From Bacteroidota bacterium (GTDB taxonomy: Bacteria > Bacteroidota > Bacteroidia > Flavobacteriales_D > Sanyastnellaceae), in contig JAQBTQ010000009.1 in NCBI GenBank assembly GCA_027624855.1, positions 45,036 through 109,035 on the forward strand: a stretch of DNA of 64,000 bases. Direction: 5' to 3'. The first letter of the stretch is position 1. Every line of letters starts with the position of its first letter. The notes below the pieces were generated by a model, which made no database searches, had not been told where the DNA came from, and saw nothing but the letters and a program-made list of their open reading frames with translations. A program made the translations under genes and the position numbers. Below, piece after piece: positions 46,001 through 53,847 of this stretch.

Positions 46001-46724
46001 ACTTGATTGCAATTCTTTTGAGGATTTGGCAATTGCCATTCAATCAGAGAACCAATCAAACATTATCGCAAGCAGTCCTCATGGAATGAATTATTGGAAT
46101 CAGAACGGCATTCATGTGTATTGCCAAAATTCAAATGTTCCCGATTTCAATGGTGGTAGAAATTTTATGAACCATGCGGACGACGCATTCTTTTTGGGCA
46201 GCATACTCGTGGATTCCATATTGTTCACATCAACAAATGCGCCTGTAATTTTTCAAAACGAAAATCAATGGAATGGATCCGTTGAGGGAATTTCAATGAT
46301 CATTCCTTACACAGGTTTATATGATGTGAATACAGGAATGGAGGTCATATTTGAAGACACAACGACAGTGCATGGATCTTGCGGGACTTTGGACATTCCT
46401 GAGCAAGAGACCATATCTAAAAAGAACTGCGAGCCAGATGTTCATTATCAAGATCTGGATGAACTCAATGATGAATGGGTCATTTATCCCAATCCAGCTC
46501 AAGAACTTGTAAATATTTTACCAAGCGAAGAGTTCCAGGCTAACACCTTTCAAATCGTAATTAGAAGTACAAATGGGCAAGTCGTAATTCAAAGAATTCA
46601 AACTTTTACCAATGATGTCATTGAAATCGATCTATCTCAGCTCGCTAGTGGCAGTTATCACCTTGAAATTTTGAATTCCAGCAATGAAACGATGCACTCC
46701 GGCACCCTCATCAAACAGCCTTAA
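43065..46724 (+). CDS. Secreted lipase-like serine hydrolase with beta-helix region and T9SS type A sorting domain
   Basis: Large exported protein of 1219 residues: signal peptide (1-24, ending TLISQ), then an N-terminal region, then an alpha/beta-hydrolase-like region. Its opening strand is RPVILLEGFDPDLAG and its nucleophile elbow is VVIGPSMGGVVARLAI (serine near 324), followed by LLACIDSPFRGAHLPQSL, which reads as lipase-type; the acid and histidine are not assigned. From about 690 to 1080 repeats such as SSLTIESNATLELVNG and GELIQKPNGKISVQGK suggest a right-handed beta helix. The C-terminal ~80 residues (WVIYPNPAQELVNI ... GQVVIQRIQTF ... LASGSYHLEIL) are the T9SS type A sorting signal. 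The lipid or ester substrate is unknown. Confidence 0.85.
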   Translation: MKAIAYWLAILISNILIPHTLISQTLTPKQSRQIQFIWEQSQVEYLGPDQSETDSIFEVMAHEFQCTSLAIKSRLSALPEEWAEIASISNENSTNILSSSNHLRPGIRNFMIPKMAVPTEWHEASWQIVFDGTAWDIQFDEPFQYKVSDTAECMIVGIVVSGNDLQFERHLLLPIVGTSNCPEPDPTPWPSENNNDPHWVGTFSDGLPITGQALVRLGEDEVFDRPVILLEGFDPDLAGHFPNYGFGDMNWDVLWNCDGDNNGMLDGISLMLDSILLEGLDLVFLDFSIGTHSIFDQAQLLKHVIELCRNNKEGDEPLVVIGPSMGGVVARLAIRQLELDGIQHCIRLLACIDSPFRGAHLPQSLQEAIAFFAEFSAEANDLHEALLSPAASELLVASPFHSSSIRTEIENIQNAQGLPQFPICLSVANSNPLVPFDTPDLWYSANESFMMWDYVNLNLWSQPGFEEHDESQESSWVIFEGQVLNNDWNFGEPLQYEGLAWCPSNSLVYEELPGSISAHMGLFNSALEQAGIEAVASTDLSMFIPCHSALDVPLNESFDSNAITFEFWQTESSENGSAFHCDIQNHLDLLWNAIVEGQPQPRPTADEEFSDLIMLGWSAPFCQTLNPFDDGYSTIEIGTSQSNGPGFWTSFQASTNPCASPILINENQQLLIGDTAGPNAAQLQLPPNTSFELHGDIHIGPNSSLTIESNATLELVNGKIHIHPTGELIQKPNGKISVQGKSTIHLNGSASKWSMQGDLIVNNGDTLQIHSGEYENAGVWEWSSTYAYTFIGQDGLLKYNSNENNATGEIVLQQNSGHLIEGPGNFALNRCSVYLMSNSSFELNAKASFNQTNFKGTNDTNQFHSNDRLSWNIGQIEDCQLRFENGSIAAVKLHQLNCQNTALDVYSTGLRVYDCDFMNSFISAETSEENSFIKLSTFHSGLENQAQLEILSSENPFLLEDNSFANHTIGVRMQDAKVELDCNSFEDLAIAIQSENQSNIIASSPHGMNYWNQNGIHVYCQNSNVPDFNGGRNFMNHADDAFFLGSILVDSILFTSTNAPVIFQNENQWNGSVEGISMIIPYTGLYDVNTGMEVIFEDTTTVHGSCGTLDIPEQETISKKNCEPDVHYQDLDELNDEWVIYPNPAQELVNILPSEEFQANTFQIVIRSTNGQVVIQRIQTFTNDVIEIDLSQLASGSYHLEILNSSNETMHSGTLIKQP

Positions 46725-47142
46725 GGATTCCCATCAGCGCAACTGCATAACCATCTGTTCCTAAACCGCTCACGGAGGCAACACAAACGGGACGAATTAA
46801 GGATTGTTTTCTGAATTCCTCCCTTGCTTCTGGATGGGAAATATGCACTTCATAAACGGGCGCTGGCACGGCTGCTACGGCATCCCTGATGGCCACACTC
46901 GTATGGGTGTAACCACCGGGGTTGAAAACAATTCCTAGAGCATCAAATCCATATTCTTGTATGGCATCAACCAATTCTCCTTCAATGTTGGATTGTAAGC
47001 AAACCACCTCAACACCCTTTTCTGCTCCCAACTCAACCCACTGCTCCGATAATTCGGACAAGGTAACATGACCGTAGAGTTCTGGCTCACGTTTACCAAG
47101 TAAATTCAAGTTAGGCCCGTTTAATACAAGGATTTTCTTCAC
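46711..47142 (-). CDS. aroQ: Type II 3-dehydroquinate dehydratase
   Basis: Shikimate pathway: dehydrates 3-dehydroquinate. I take a GTG start at 47142 (VKKILVLNGPNLNLLG), giving 143 residues, normal for the dodecameric type; the longer frame enters the upstream transporter gene. Motifs: NGPNLNLLGKREPELYG with the catalytic Arg/Tyr, QSNIEGELVDAI, FNPGGYTHTSVAIRDA and EVHISHPEAREEFR with the catalytic histidine. Its last 14 bases overlap the convergent T9SS protein gene. It follows the DASS transporter by 10 bases. aroK is a few kilobases away in another unit. Confidence 0.95.
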   Translation of the reverse strand: MKKILVLNGPNLNLLGKREPELYGHVTLSELSEQWVELGAEKGVEVVCLQSNIEGELVDAIQEYGFDALGIVFNPGGYTHTSVAIRDAVAAVPAPVYEVHISHPEAREEFRKQSLIRPVCVASVSGLGTDGYAVALMGILKAV

Positions 47143-47152
47143 GAATGCAAAA

Positions 47153-48574
47153 TTACAGGATGTTCGTCCAAGATGGCAAAACCCAGCACCCCCAACCCCA
47201 TGTAAGCAAAGCCGCAATCACATTCAAGAAAAATCCGACCGAAGCCATTTGTTTCATCGAAATTCGACCGCTACCAAAAATAATCGCATTGGGAGGTGTA
47301 GCCATGGGCAACATGAATGCACAACTGCTCGCCAATGTCACGGGTACAACCAGCAAGAGAGGATTGATTTCCCATTGCAAAGCCACTTGCGCGACGACAG
47401 GAACCATGACAACGGTCAAAGCCAAATTGCTCATCACCTCCGTCAACATCAATGCAACCGCGGCAAATAGCAATATGAGGATAGCGGAATTGAGCCCTTC
47501 AATTGAAGTGAGTTCCTGGGCTATCATCGATAAGACCCCTGCTGAATTTAAAGCCCCAGCCAAGGTCAGTCCACCACCAAATAGCAGTAAAATTTCCCAG
47601 GGGAGCTTTGCCGTATCACTCCAGACCAAAAGCGGTCTAGGCTCCTGATCACCACTGGGAATGATGAAAAGTGAAATTCCAGCCAGCATGGCAATCGAAG
47701 CGTCATTTAATTCCCACATAAACCACACTTCCAGTGCCCTTCTGCTGATCCAAAACAATCCAGTCAATCCGAATATCCATGCCACCCGACGTTCGCCGCT
47801 CTTCCATGGACCAAGCGCCTTCAATTCTTGACGGAGATCCATCATGCCTCGTTTCAACGGTTCATTTGAAATGGGGGTTAGGACTCGGGTCAACAAGATG
47901 AAGACAATGCACAGCATCAAAACCGAAAATGGCATTGCCATGAGCGTCCATTCCATAAAGGGTATCGCCACATCGAATTGCTCTTCCATGATTCCAACCA
48001 TGGCCACATTAGGTGGAGTGCCGATTAGCGTCGCTATGCCTCCAAGATTTGCGGCATAAGCCGTTCCCAAAAGCAAGGCTGGTGCAAAATTGGGATGCTC
48101 CTGACGATCCACTTTCGATAATACAGAAGCAGCTATGGGCAGCATCATCAATGTCGTTGCAGTATTTGAAATCCACATGCTCAATGCCGCCGTCGCGAGC
48201 ATAAACCCACCAATCAGTCGGATAGGACGTCCGCCCGCAGCCACGAGTACCGATAAGGCAAACCGGCGGTGCAACTCCCAACGTTCCAGCGCTAACGCTA
48301 TGAGAAAACCGCCGAAGAAGAGAAAAACATATTGGGAACCGTAGGGCGCTGTCGTATCTGCTACAGAAGCAATCCCCATAATCGGGAATATGGCAATAGG
48401 CAGCACAGAGGTTACACCGATGGGAACCGCTTCAAGCACCCACCAAATCAGCATCCAAGCTGCAGCCGCCACGACGGAGGCAGCATGAGTTTCCATCCCC
48501 CATTTCGGCAAACACCACCATAAGACGCATGCCAAAAGCGGCCCGAGCATCAAGGCAATCTGCTGCGTTTTCAT
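47153..48574 (-). CDS. DASS/SLC13-family anion transporter
   Basis: Sodium-coupled dicarboxylate, sulfate or phosphate transporter of 473 residues with 11-12 hydrophobic segments. The family's paired motifs are clear: SNTATTLMMLPIA in the first half, TEVMSNLALTVVMVPV in the second, and SCAFMLPMATPPNAIIFGSG near the end. The substrate is not deducible; di- and tricarboxylates are the usual ones in Bacteroidota. It begins two bases after the upstream phosphatase stop and is co-transcribed with it and with aroQ. Confidence 0.92.
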   Translation of the reverse strand: MKTQQIALMLGPLLACVLWWCLPKWGMETHAASVVAAAAWMLIWWVLEAVPIGVTSVLPIAIFPIMGIASVADTTAPYGSQYVFLFFGGFLIALALERWELHRRFALSVLVAAGGRPIRLIGGFMLATAALSMWISNTATTLMMLPIAASVLSKVDRQEHPNFAPALLLGTAYAANLGGIATLIGTPPNVAMVGIMEEQFDVAIPFMEWTLMAMPFSVLMLCIVFILLTRVLTPISNEPLKRGMMDLRQELKALGPWKSGERRVAWIFGLTGLFWISRRALEVWFMWELNDASIAMLAGISLFIIPSGDQEPRPLLVWSDTAKLPWEILLLFGGGLTLAGALNSAGVLSMIAQELTSIEGLNSAILILLFAAVALMLTEVMSNLALTVVMVPVVAQVALQWEINPLLLVVPVTLASSCAFMLPMATPPNAIIFGSGRISMKQMASVGFFLNVIAALLTWGWGCWVLPSWTNIL

Positions 48575-48576
48575 CC

Positions 48577-49452
48577 TTACTTAAAGACAGCGTGATAAGG
48601 CATGTGATCTGAAATATACACGCCGTACTTAATGTGCTCATCCGCACAAACCCATTCGACAGAAGCATTGCCTCGGAATAATATGTAATCGATGCGCTTG
48701 GAATTGGCGAGGTTTTCGGGCAAAAAAGTGGTGTAAGTACCAAACTCCTTCCTGCACCGGTATTTGGTCTGAGAGTAGGTATCCTCGAGTTCAGCCGAAG
48801 TTTTCAAATTTTCGATTTCTCGCGAACCCGGCTCAGCATTGAAATCTCCGCAGACGATAACCAACTCATCGGAATCATTCTCCCATCCACTCCATCCTGC
48901 AATCAGTGCTGCGGAGTTCATCCTCGCTTCTGAGCCAACGTGGGACCAGTGCGAGTTCAATACCCGTATGGTCTGCTGCCGTTGACGATCGAAAAGCACC
49001 ACGATGGTGCAGACCCGAGGTAGATCTGCATCCCAACCAACCGATCCAGGAGCATTGGCTTCCATCGATAACCAGCGCACCTCTCCTCGAAGAAAATCAA
49101 AACGATCGCGATTCCAAAATACCGGACAAGCTTCTCCTCCACCGTCAACATCACGACCGAGTCCATAAGAATCATGCTTGTGCAGATTGACCTTCAGGTC
49201 TTCGTATTGATGGGGCAATGCTTCTTGAATGGCAATCAAATCGAAATAACCCACAGCCCTTGCAACCTCAACTTTTCGATCATTCCATACCAAAGTGTCT
49301 TCAGGGTTGTCATAGCGGACGTTGAAGGTTCCCACTGAAAATTCCATCTTCGATTGGCCGAGAAGTGCCGTCGAACAAATCATTCCAATAATCCAGCACA
49401 GGCCAAATCCGCAAGATCTTGCTTTCAAAAATTGCTTCTCTTTTGAAATCAT
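48577..49452 (-). CDS. Endonuclease/exonuclease/phosphatase family protein, exported
   Basis: Metal-dependent phosphoesterase of 291 residues from ATG 49452. The first ~30 residues carry a hydrophobic signal (CWIIGMICSTALLGQ), so it acts outside the cytoplasm. The DNase I-like core shows TFNVRYDNPEDTLVWNDRK, IAIQEALPHQYEDL, VLNSHWSHVGSEAR, VIVCGDFNAEPGS and YGVYISDHMPYHAVF. Relatives include secreted nucleases and phosphodiesterases. The longer frame from 49572 would overlap the divergent methyltransferase gene. It heads the operon with the DASS transporter and aroQ. Confidence 0.9.
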   Translation of the reverse strand: MISKEKQFLKARSCGFGLCWIIGMICSTALLGQSKMEFSVGTFNVRYDNPEDTLVWNDRKVEVARAVGYFDLIAIQEALPHQYEDLKVNLHKHDSYGLGRDVDGGGEACPVFWNRDRFDFLRGEVRWLSMEANAPGSVGWDADLPRVCTIVVLFDRQRQQTIRVLNSHWSHVGSEARMNSAALIAGWSGWENDSDELVIVCGDFNAEPGSREIENLKTSAELEDTYSQTKYRCRKEFGTYTTFLPENLANSKRIDYILFRGNASVEWVCADEHIKYGVYISDHMPYHAVFK

Positions 49453-49479
49453 AACCGCAATATACCGCGATATAGGAAG

Positions 49480-49487
49480 TACTTTTG
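49480..49487 (+). promoter_or_regulatory. -7 box of the rlmD-like gene, nearly leaderless
   Basis: TACTTTTG, then five bases, then GTG at 49493. On the other strand TATATTGC followed by GGTT-ATG at 49452 is a weaker mirror image. Confidence 0.5.
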
Positions 49488-49492
49488 CCGTT

Positions 49493-50950
49493 GTGCGAAG
49501 AGATCGATTGTTTCGAAAAAATGAAGTCCTTGAGCTGCAAATTGAGGACGTAGCTTTTGGCGGTAAAGGCATTAGCAGAATTGATACGGAACGCGGGCCC
49601 TTTGTTGTTTTCGTTCAAAATGCGCTTCCTGGACAATTTGTTCGAGCGCGAGTGAGCAAGTGTAAATCGAAATATGCTGAATGCAAGCTCGAGGATGTCA
49701 TTGAGCGCTCACCCGACGAAGTTCAGATTCCATATCAAGAAATCCCTGGAGCACCCTACGCCCATCTCCCCATCTCCATCCAGCGACAGCTCAAAGAACG
49801 GACAGCACTTGATTTGTATCGGAAGATTGGAGGCATCGAAACGATTGAAGAAATCTATGATGGTTTCATCGACTCACCCGAGCATTGGCATTACCGTAAC
49901 AAGATGGAGTACAGTTTTTCCTCCATCATCCACGATTCTGCTACAGGCAAAAAAGAAGATGCGTTCGGATTGGGATTTAAGCGAAGGGGAACTTGGTGGG
50001 CAGTAGAAAACCTCGATAAAGATTCCGGATTGTTCGATGCGGAGGTTGAAAATGCCATTCCAGCATTGCGTAAATGGCTCGAAGCCACTGGATTTCCAGC
50101 ATGGCATCCACCAAAAAGAGCGGGTTTCTTCCGATTTCTTGTCATTCGAAAGAGCATAGCCAATCAAAAGATTCTCGTCAATTTGGTGACCACTTCCGAC
50201 AATGTTGAGGATTTTCCAGCTGAAGATTTTGTGGGGTGGCTTAAAGATACTTTTGGAGATCGGTTGCAAGGGGTCTTGCATACGCTCAATAATGATACTG
50301 GTGAACGCGTTGAAGCTCGAGCAGGCACCAGTACGTGCATTTATGGTGAACCATTCGTCACAGAGCTGCTTCACGGATTGTCGTTCGATGTGGAAATGGG
50401 GAGCTTTTTCCAAACCAATCCCGCAAGTGCTGAGCGACTGTACGCAGCCACGGTGCAAGAAGCAACGGTCCTCGAACAGGAACGCACCAAACCGAATGGA
50501 TGGATCATGGATTTGTTTTGTGGAACGGGCACCATTGCCCAATTGCTCGCCAAAACATCAAACCATCCTATCGTTGGTGTAGACATCGTCGAGCAAGCCA
50601 TCACTGACGCTCGTCATAGCGCCCAGAAAAATGGTGTGCAAAACGTCGAATTCCATGCCGCTGATGTGGGAAAGTTCTTGCTGGAGCACCCGCAATACCA
50701 GGGAAAAATTGCCACCATTGTGCTCGACCCCCCTCGCGCCGGCATCTCTCCGAAGACTTTGCGAAAGGTCATTCGCCTGGGCGCGCAACGTGTGGTGTAT
50801 GTGTCCTGTAATCCTGCTACCCAAGCCAGGGATATTGCGACGTTGCGAGAAGCAGGTTACCAATTGAAGCGCCTCAAATTGGTTGATCAATTTCCACACA
50901 CCGCACACATAGAGGCTATTGCAGTATTCGATAAAAGGCTAGAACTTTAA
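49493..50950 (+). CDS. rlmD: RlmD/TrmA-type RNA (uracil-5-)-methyltransferase lacking Fe-S cysteines
   Basis: SAM-dependent enzyme making 5-methyluridine in rRNA or tRNA, 485 residues. The start is taken as GTG at 49493 because it follows a promoter box and gives the basic opening RRDRLFRKNEVLELQ seen in relatives; frames from 49322 overlap the divergent gene. An N-terminal TRAM domain (VLELQIEDVAFGGKG) leads to the methyltransferase fold with MDLFCGTGTIAQLLA (SAM), DPPRAGISPKTL, and the catalytic cysteine in VYVSCNPATQARD. The C-x5-C-x2-C cluster normally following TRAM is absent (YQEIPGAPYAHLPISI instead), so no 4Fe-4S cluster is expected at that site. 23S U1939 as target is an inference. 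Confidence 0.88.
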   Translation: MRRDRLFRKNEVLELQIEDVAFGGKGISRIDTERGPFVVFVQNALPGQFVRARVSKCKSKYAECKLEDVIERSPDEVQIPYQEIPGAPYAHLPISIQRQLKERTALDLYRKIGGIETIEEIYDGFIDSPEHWHYRNKMEYSFSSIIHDSATGKKEDAFGLGFKRRGTWWAVENLDKDSGLFDAEVENAIPALRKWLEATGFPAWHPPKRAGFFRFLVIRKSIANQKILVNLVTTSDNVEDFPAEDFVGWLKDTFGDRLQGVLHTLNNDTGERVEARAGTSTCIYGEPFVTELLHGLSFDVEMGSFFQTNPASAERLYAATVQEATVLEQERTKPNGWIMDLFCGTGTIAQLLAKTSNHPIVGVDIVEQAITDARHSAQKNGVQNVEFHAADVGKFLLEHPQYQGKIATIVLDPPRAGISPKTLRKVIRLGAQRVVYVSCNPATQARDIATLREAGYQLKRLKLVDQFPHTAHIEAIAVFDKRLEL

Positions 50951-50972
50951 CCGCATTGATTCCCTACCCATC

Positions 50973-51485
50973 ATGAGCCGCACCCGCATCCTCGAGTCCC
51001 AACAAATTGAGCGAAAACTGCAGCGCATCGCACGTCAAATCCTCGAAGACTTTCACGATGCCTCCGATCTTTATCTGATTTCCATTGAAGGAAATGGGCA
51101 GCCAGTGGGGCATCGGCTTCAATTGATCATCGAAGAGATAGGATCCATCAAAGTCATTCCAGCGTTGATTTCTCTCAATAAGATCAATCCATTGGATGAT
51201 GAGATTAGATTGAATGCAGATTTGGACTCGTTGCGGGGGAAAAACATCGTCATCGTGGATGACGTTTTAAATTCTGGAAAAACCCTCATGTACGCGGTCC
51301 ATCACATTCTCGCTGCAGGCCCAAGTCGAGTGGCAACAGCAGTATTGATCGACCGAATCCACCGTTCATTTCCTGTGCGGGCGGACTATTGTGGATTGAG
51401 TTTATCTACGAATTTAAAAGAGCACATCGACGTCATCATCGAAAATCAATGCGCCCCTTCTGATGAGGCCATTCTTCACGATTGA
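50973..51485 (+). CDS. Phosphoribosyltransferase, PyrR-like
   Basis: Type I PRTase of 170 residues. The PRPP loop is KNIVIVDDVLNSGKTLMYAV and an N-terminal segment MSRTRILESQQIERKLQRI matches PyrR proteins of Bacteroidota. In Bacilli PyrR is also a pyrimidine attenuator and uracil phosphoribosyltransferase; neither activity can be read from sequence here. The substrate hood DRIHRSFPVRADYCGL is typical of PyrR. It starts 22 bases after the methyltransferase gene, probably co-transcribed. Confidence 0.85.
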   Translation: MSRTRILESQQIERKLQRIARQILEDFHDASDLYLISIEGNGQPVGHRLQLIIEEIGSIKVIPALISLNKINPLDDEIRLNADLDSLRGKNIVIVDDVLNSGKTLMYAVHHILAAGPSRVATAVLIDRIHRSFPVRADYCGLSLSTNLKEHIDVIIENQCAPSDEAILHD

Positions 51486-51501
51486 TGGCCCTCGATTGGA
51501 G

Positions 51502-52008
51502 TCATTGAATCATTGACGCCCAGCGCTCAAGAGCCACCTCATCAATCCTGTCCGAGAAACGCTCGTGATGCAATGAATAACAGGCTTTTCTGTTTGAGAA
51601 ATGATCTCTGACGTGCTGATCAAAATCTTCGTTTCCGATCTCCTTCAATAAAGGACGATGACTTTCTCTGCGCAAAATTGGCAAAAGGCTCTCGATTGGG
51701 GGATCCAACCAAATAACGTGTCCGCTTTCATATATCGCCCTGCGTTGACTTGGGTTGCAAACCAAGCCTCCACCGCACGATACAATCGATGCGTCAGATT
51801 TGAGCACTTCCTCTAGCGCCTGACTTTCCAATTTGCGAAATGCCTCCTCTCCTTGCTCTCGAAATAACGCTTCAATGGACTGATTGGCCCTAATTTCCAC
51901 CATTTCATCTGTGTCTGCCATACTCAATCCACTGTAGCCCGAGAGCGCGCGTGCTGCATGAGTCTTGCCTGCACCCATGTAACCAATAAAGAATATCCGT
52001 TTATCCAT
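51502..52008 (-). CDS. aroK: Shikimate kinase
   Basis: Phosphorylates shikimate at the 3-hydroxyl, 168 residues from ATG 52008 (MDKRIFFIGYMGAGKTHAA; ATG 52014 is also possible). P-loop GYMGAGKT, the shikimate-binding DTDEMVE, VSCGGGLV and the lid RRESHRPLL are in place. The first codons overlap the stop of the FAH-family gene, so the two are coupled. aroQ lies on the same strand several kilobases away in a different unit. Confidence 0.94.
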   Translation of the reverse strand: MDKRIFFIGYMGAGKTHAARALSGYSGLSMADTDEMVEIRANQSIEALFREQGEEAFRKLESQALEEVLKSDASIVSCGGGLVCNPSQRRAIYESGHVIWLDPPIESLLPILRRESHRPLLKEIGNEDFDQHVRDHFSNRKACYSLHHERFSDRIDEVALERWASMIQ

Positions 52009-52621
52009 GGACATGGACCTTGAACATGGTCTGCCTTTCCAATCGGCCTTCCAATTGATCACCATCCTGAACAGGACCGACACCAGCTGGCGTCCCTGTG
52101 AACAGAATGTCGCCCATTTTTAACGTCATAAATTGGGAGACATATGCGATGAGATCATGTACGTGAAATAACATCTCAGTCGGTGATCCAGACTGAACTG
52201 TTTCTCCATTTTTAAGCAGCTCGAACCGACATTCTTCCCATGGTACGCCCAGGGCTGATTTGGAAATCCATTGATTACTAACGACCGCTGAACCGTCAAA
52301 TGCTTTGGCCTTCTCCCAAGGATGCCCCTTTTCCTTTGCCATTTGTTGAATGTCCCTTGCCGTGAAATCGATTCCAAGAGAAACCTTTTCAAAATAGCGA
52401 TGAGCGAACTCAGGCGCAATGCTCTTCCCATTTCGGCTGATTCGAACCAATAATTCAACTTCATGATGAATTTCCTGTGACCAACTCGGTATATAAAATG
52501 GGTGGCGCGGCGGCAGGATGGCACTGTCGGGCTTTAAAAAGAACAAGGGCTCTGATGGGATCGCATTGCCCAGTTCTCGAGCATGATCTCCATAGTTTCG
52601 GCCAATACAAATGAGCTTCAT
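52001..52621 (-). CDS. Fumarylacetoacetate hydrolase-family protein, FAHD1-like
   Basis: Metal-dependent enzyme of 206 residues. The metal ligands are visible in HHEVELLVRIS and the conserved GIDFTARDIQQMAKEKGHPWEKAKAFDGSA, with TGTPAGVGPVQDGD near the C-terminus. The compact single-domain form is typical of the acylpyruvase/oxaloacetate decarboxylase or tautomerase group (FAHD1). It is the gene before aroK and overlaps its start by eight bases. Substrate preference is not deducible. Confidence 0.9.
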   Translation of the reverse strand: MKLICIGRNYGDHARELGNAIPSEPLFFLKPDSAILPPRHPFYIPSWSQEIHHEVELLVRISRNGKSIAPEFAHRYFEKVSLGIDFTARDIQQMAKEKGHPWEKAKAFDGSAVVSNQWISKSALGVPWEECRFELLKNGETVQSGSPTEMLFHVHDLIAYVSQFMTLKMGDILFTGTPAGVGPVQDGDQLEGRLERQTMFKVHVHG

Positions 52622-52667
52622 GGACAGATTTCTCCGACAAAGGTCAGAAAAACAAGCGAACCAAAGC

Positions 52668-53804
52668 TCAATTCACGAAAAAGCGCACCTCAACACGTCG
52701 ATCTGCAGCACCCGCTTGTCGTGATTGTTCCTCTCCAAAATAATTTAAGAGAACCCGCTGTGAGAGGACCCCACTCTGAAGTAAATACTCGCGCACTGCC
52801 TCGGCTCGACGGCGAGAAAGGGTCATGTTGTTCGCCCTGTCCCCATCAGAATCCGCATGCCCCGTGCAAACCACACGCAATTGAGGGTAGCGCACCATAA
52901 GTGCAATGATTTCGTTTAGTTGCAATTGTGAACTCAAGCCCAACTTGGAAGAACCTGAATAAAAGGTTACATCGACGAATTCAGGCAAGCGCAGGTTTTG
53001 AAGCGATGGATCGCTGTACACTGGTAGAAAAGAACTGCCCTGAGGATTCGACGAAGGCAAGGCCCATTGTCGTTCGAGAGCCTGAAGTCTTGATTCCTGC
53101 AACTCCAAAAGCCGCACAATTCGTTCCATCCAATCGTTTGTTATACCGTTAGCCGAGATCGATGTCGGAAATAAATCCGATTGATCACTTACTGATAGGG
53201 CCGCTAACGTAGCGTCGGACACTTCCCAATCGGTTGGTGGTAACGGATCGTTCGGATCAAAATTTAACCAGTCAACCGAATCCTGATCCGATGCAATTAC
53301 GGATTGTTCCAAACCGCGAAACAACGCCTCATTTAAATGAACCTTTAGGTCAACAGCAATTTGCATCTTCAATTCATCAACAACCGTTTGGACCATGACA
53401 TACCATTGCTCTGCTTCGTTCAGTCCTTCTGCCATTCGCCAATGCCTCAGGTCACGCACCGTAAGGGTATTGACTTCGTGCACGAGCCTCACCACTTCTT
53501 CAGACAATTTCACTTCCTTGGCCAAGGACCGAACGCCTTGAAGCTCACCAACTTGCTCAATGATTCGAACCACTTGTTTCAGCACGTCTTTTTCTGAAGT
53601 TTCCCAGTGCACCTCACCTTCAGAAACATCCACCTCCACCGCACCATCCAGATAAAACCCAACGTTTTGGAGCATCAATGCCCGTGCACCATTCAAACGA
53701 AACAACGGATCGTCCTGAGCTTGTCCGCTGTTGACAACAAGAATCGTAGACAAACACGCGAGGGCATGGATTTTTATAAGCCAACATCGTAGGTGACGAT
53801 TCAT
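52668..53804 (-). CDS. OmpA-family outer-membrane protein
   Basis: Exported protein of 378 residues with a signal peptide (about 1-29, ending VNSGQA). The N-terminal two thirds are mostly helical with acidic segments and no recognised domain. The C-terminal ~110 residues are an OmpA peptidoglycan-binding domain: VDVTFYSGSSKLG, VCTGHADSDGDRANNMTLSRRRAEAVREYL and VEVRFFVN. It should tether the envelope to peptidoglycan. It is transcribed alone or with the FAH-aroK pair; a GATATTTA box four bases before the ATG partly resembles the leaderless promoter pattern. Confidence 0.85.
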   Translation of the reverse strand: MNRHLRCWLIKIHALACLSTILVVNSGQAQDDPLFRLNGARALMLQNVGFYLDGAVEVDVSEGEVHWETSEKDVLKQVVRIIEQVGELQGVRSLAKEVKLSEEVVRLVHEVNTLTVRDLRHWRMAEGLNEAEQWYVMVQTVVDELKMQIAVDLKVHLNEALFRGLEQSVIASDQDSVDWLNFDPNDPLPPTDWEVSDATLAALSVSDQSDLFPTSISANGITNDWMERIVRLLELQESRLQALERQWALPSSNPQGSSFLPVYSDPSLQNLRLPEFVDVTFYSGSSKLGLSSQLQLNEIIALMVRYPQLRVVCTGHADSDGDRANNMTLSRRRAEAVREYLLQSGVLSQRVLLNYFGEEQSRQAGAADRRVEVRFFVN

Positions 53805-53847
53805 GGCTTAAATATCGCTTAAAATGGTTATTTATTCCTTAGAATAC

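Noticed and set aside
49874..50542. 222-residue minus-strand frame inside the methyltransferase gene
   Set aside because: Antisense to conserved RlmD-type motifs; no independent evidence.
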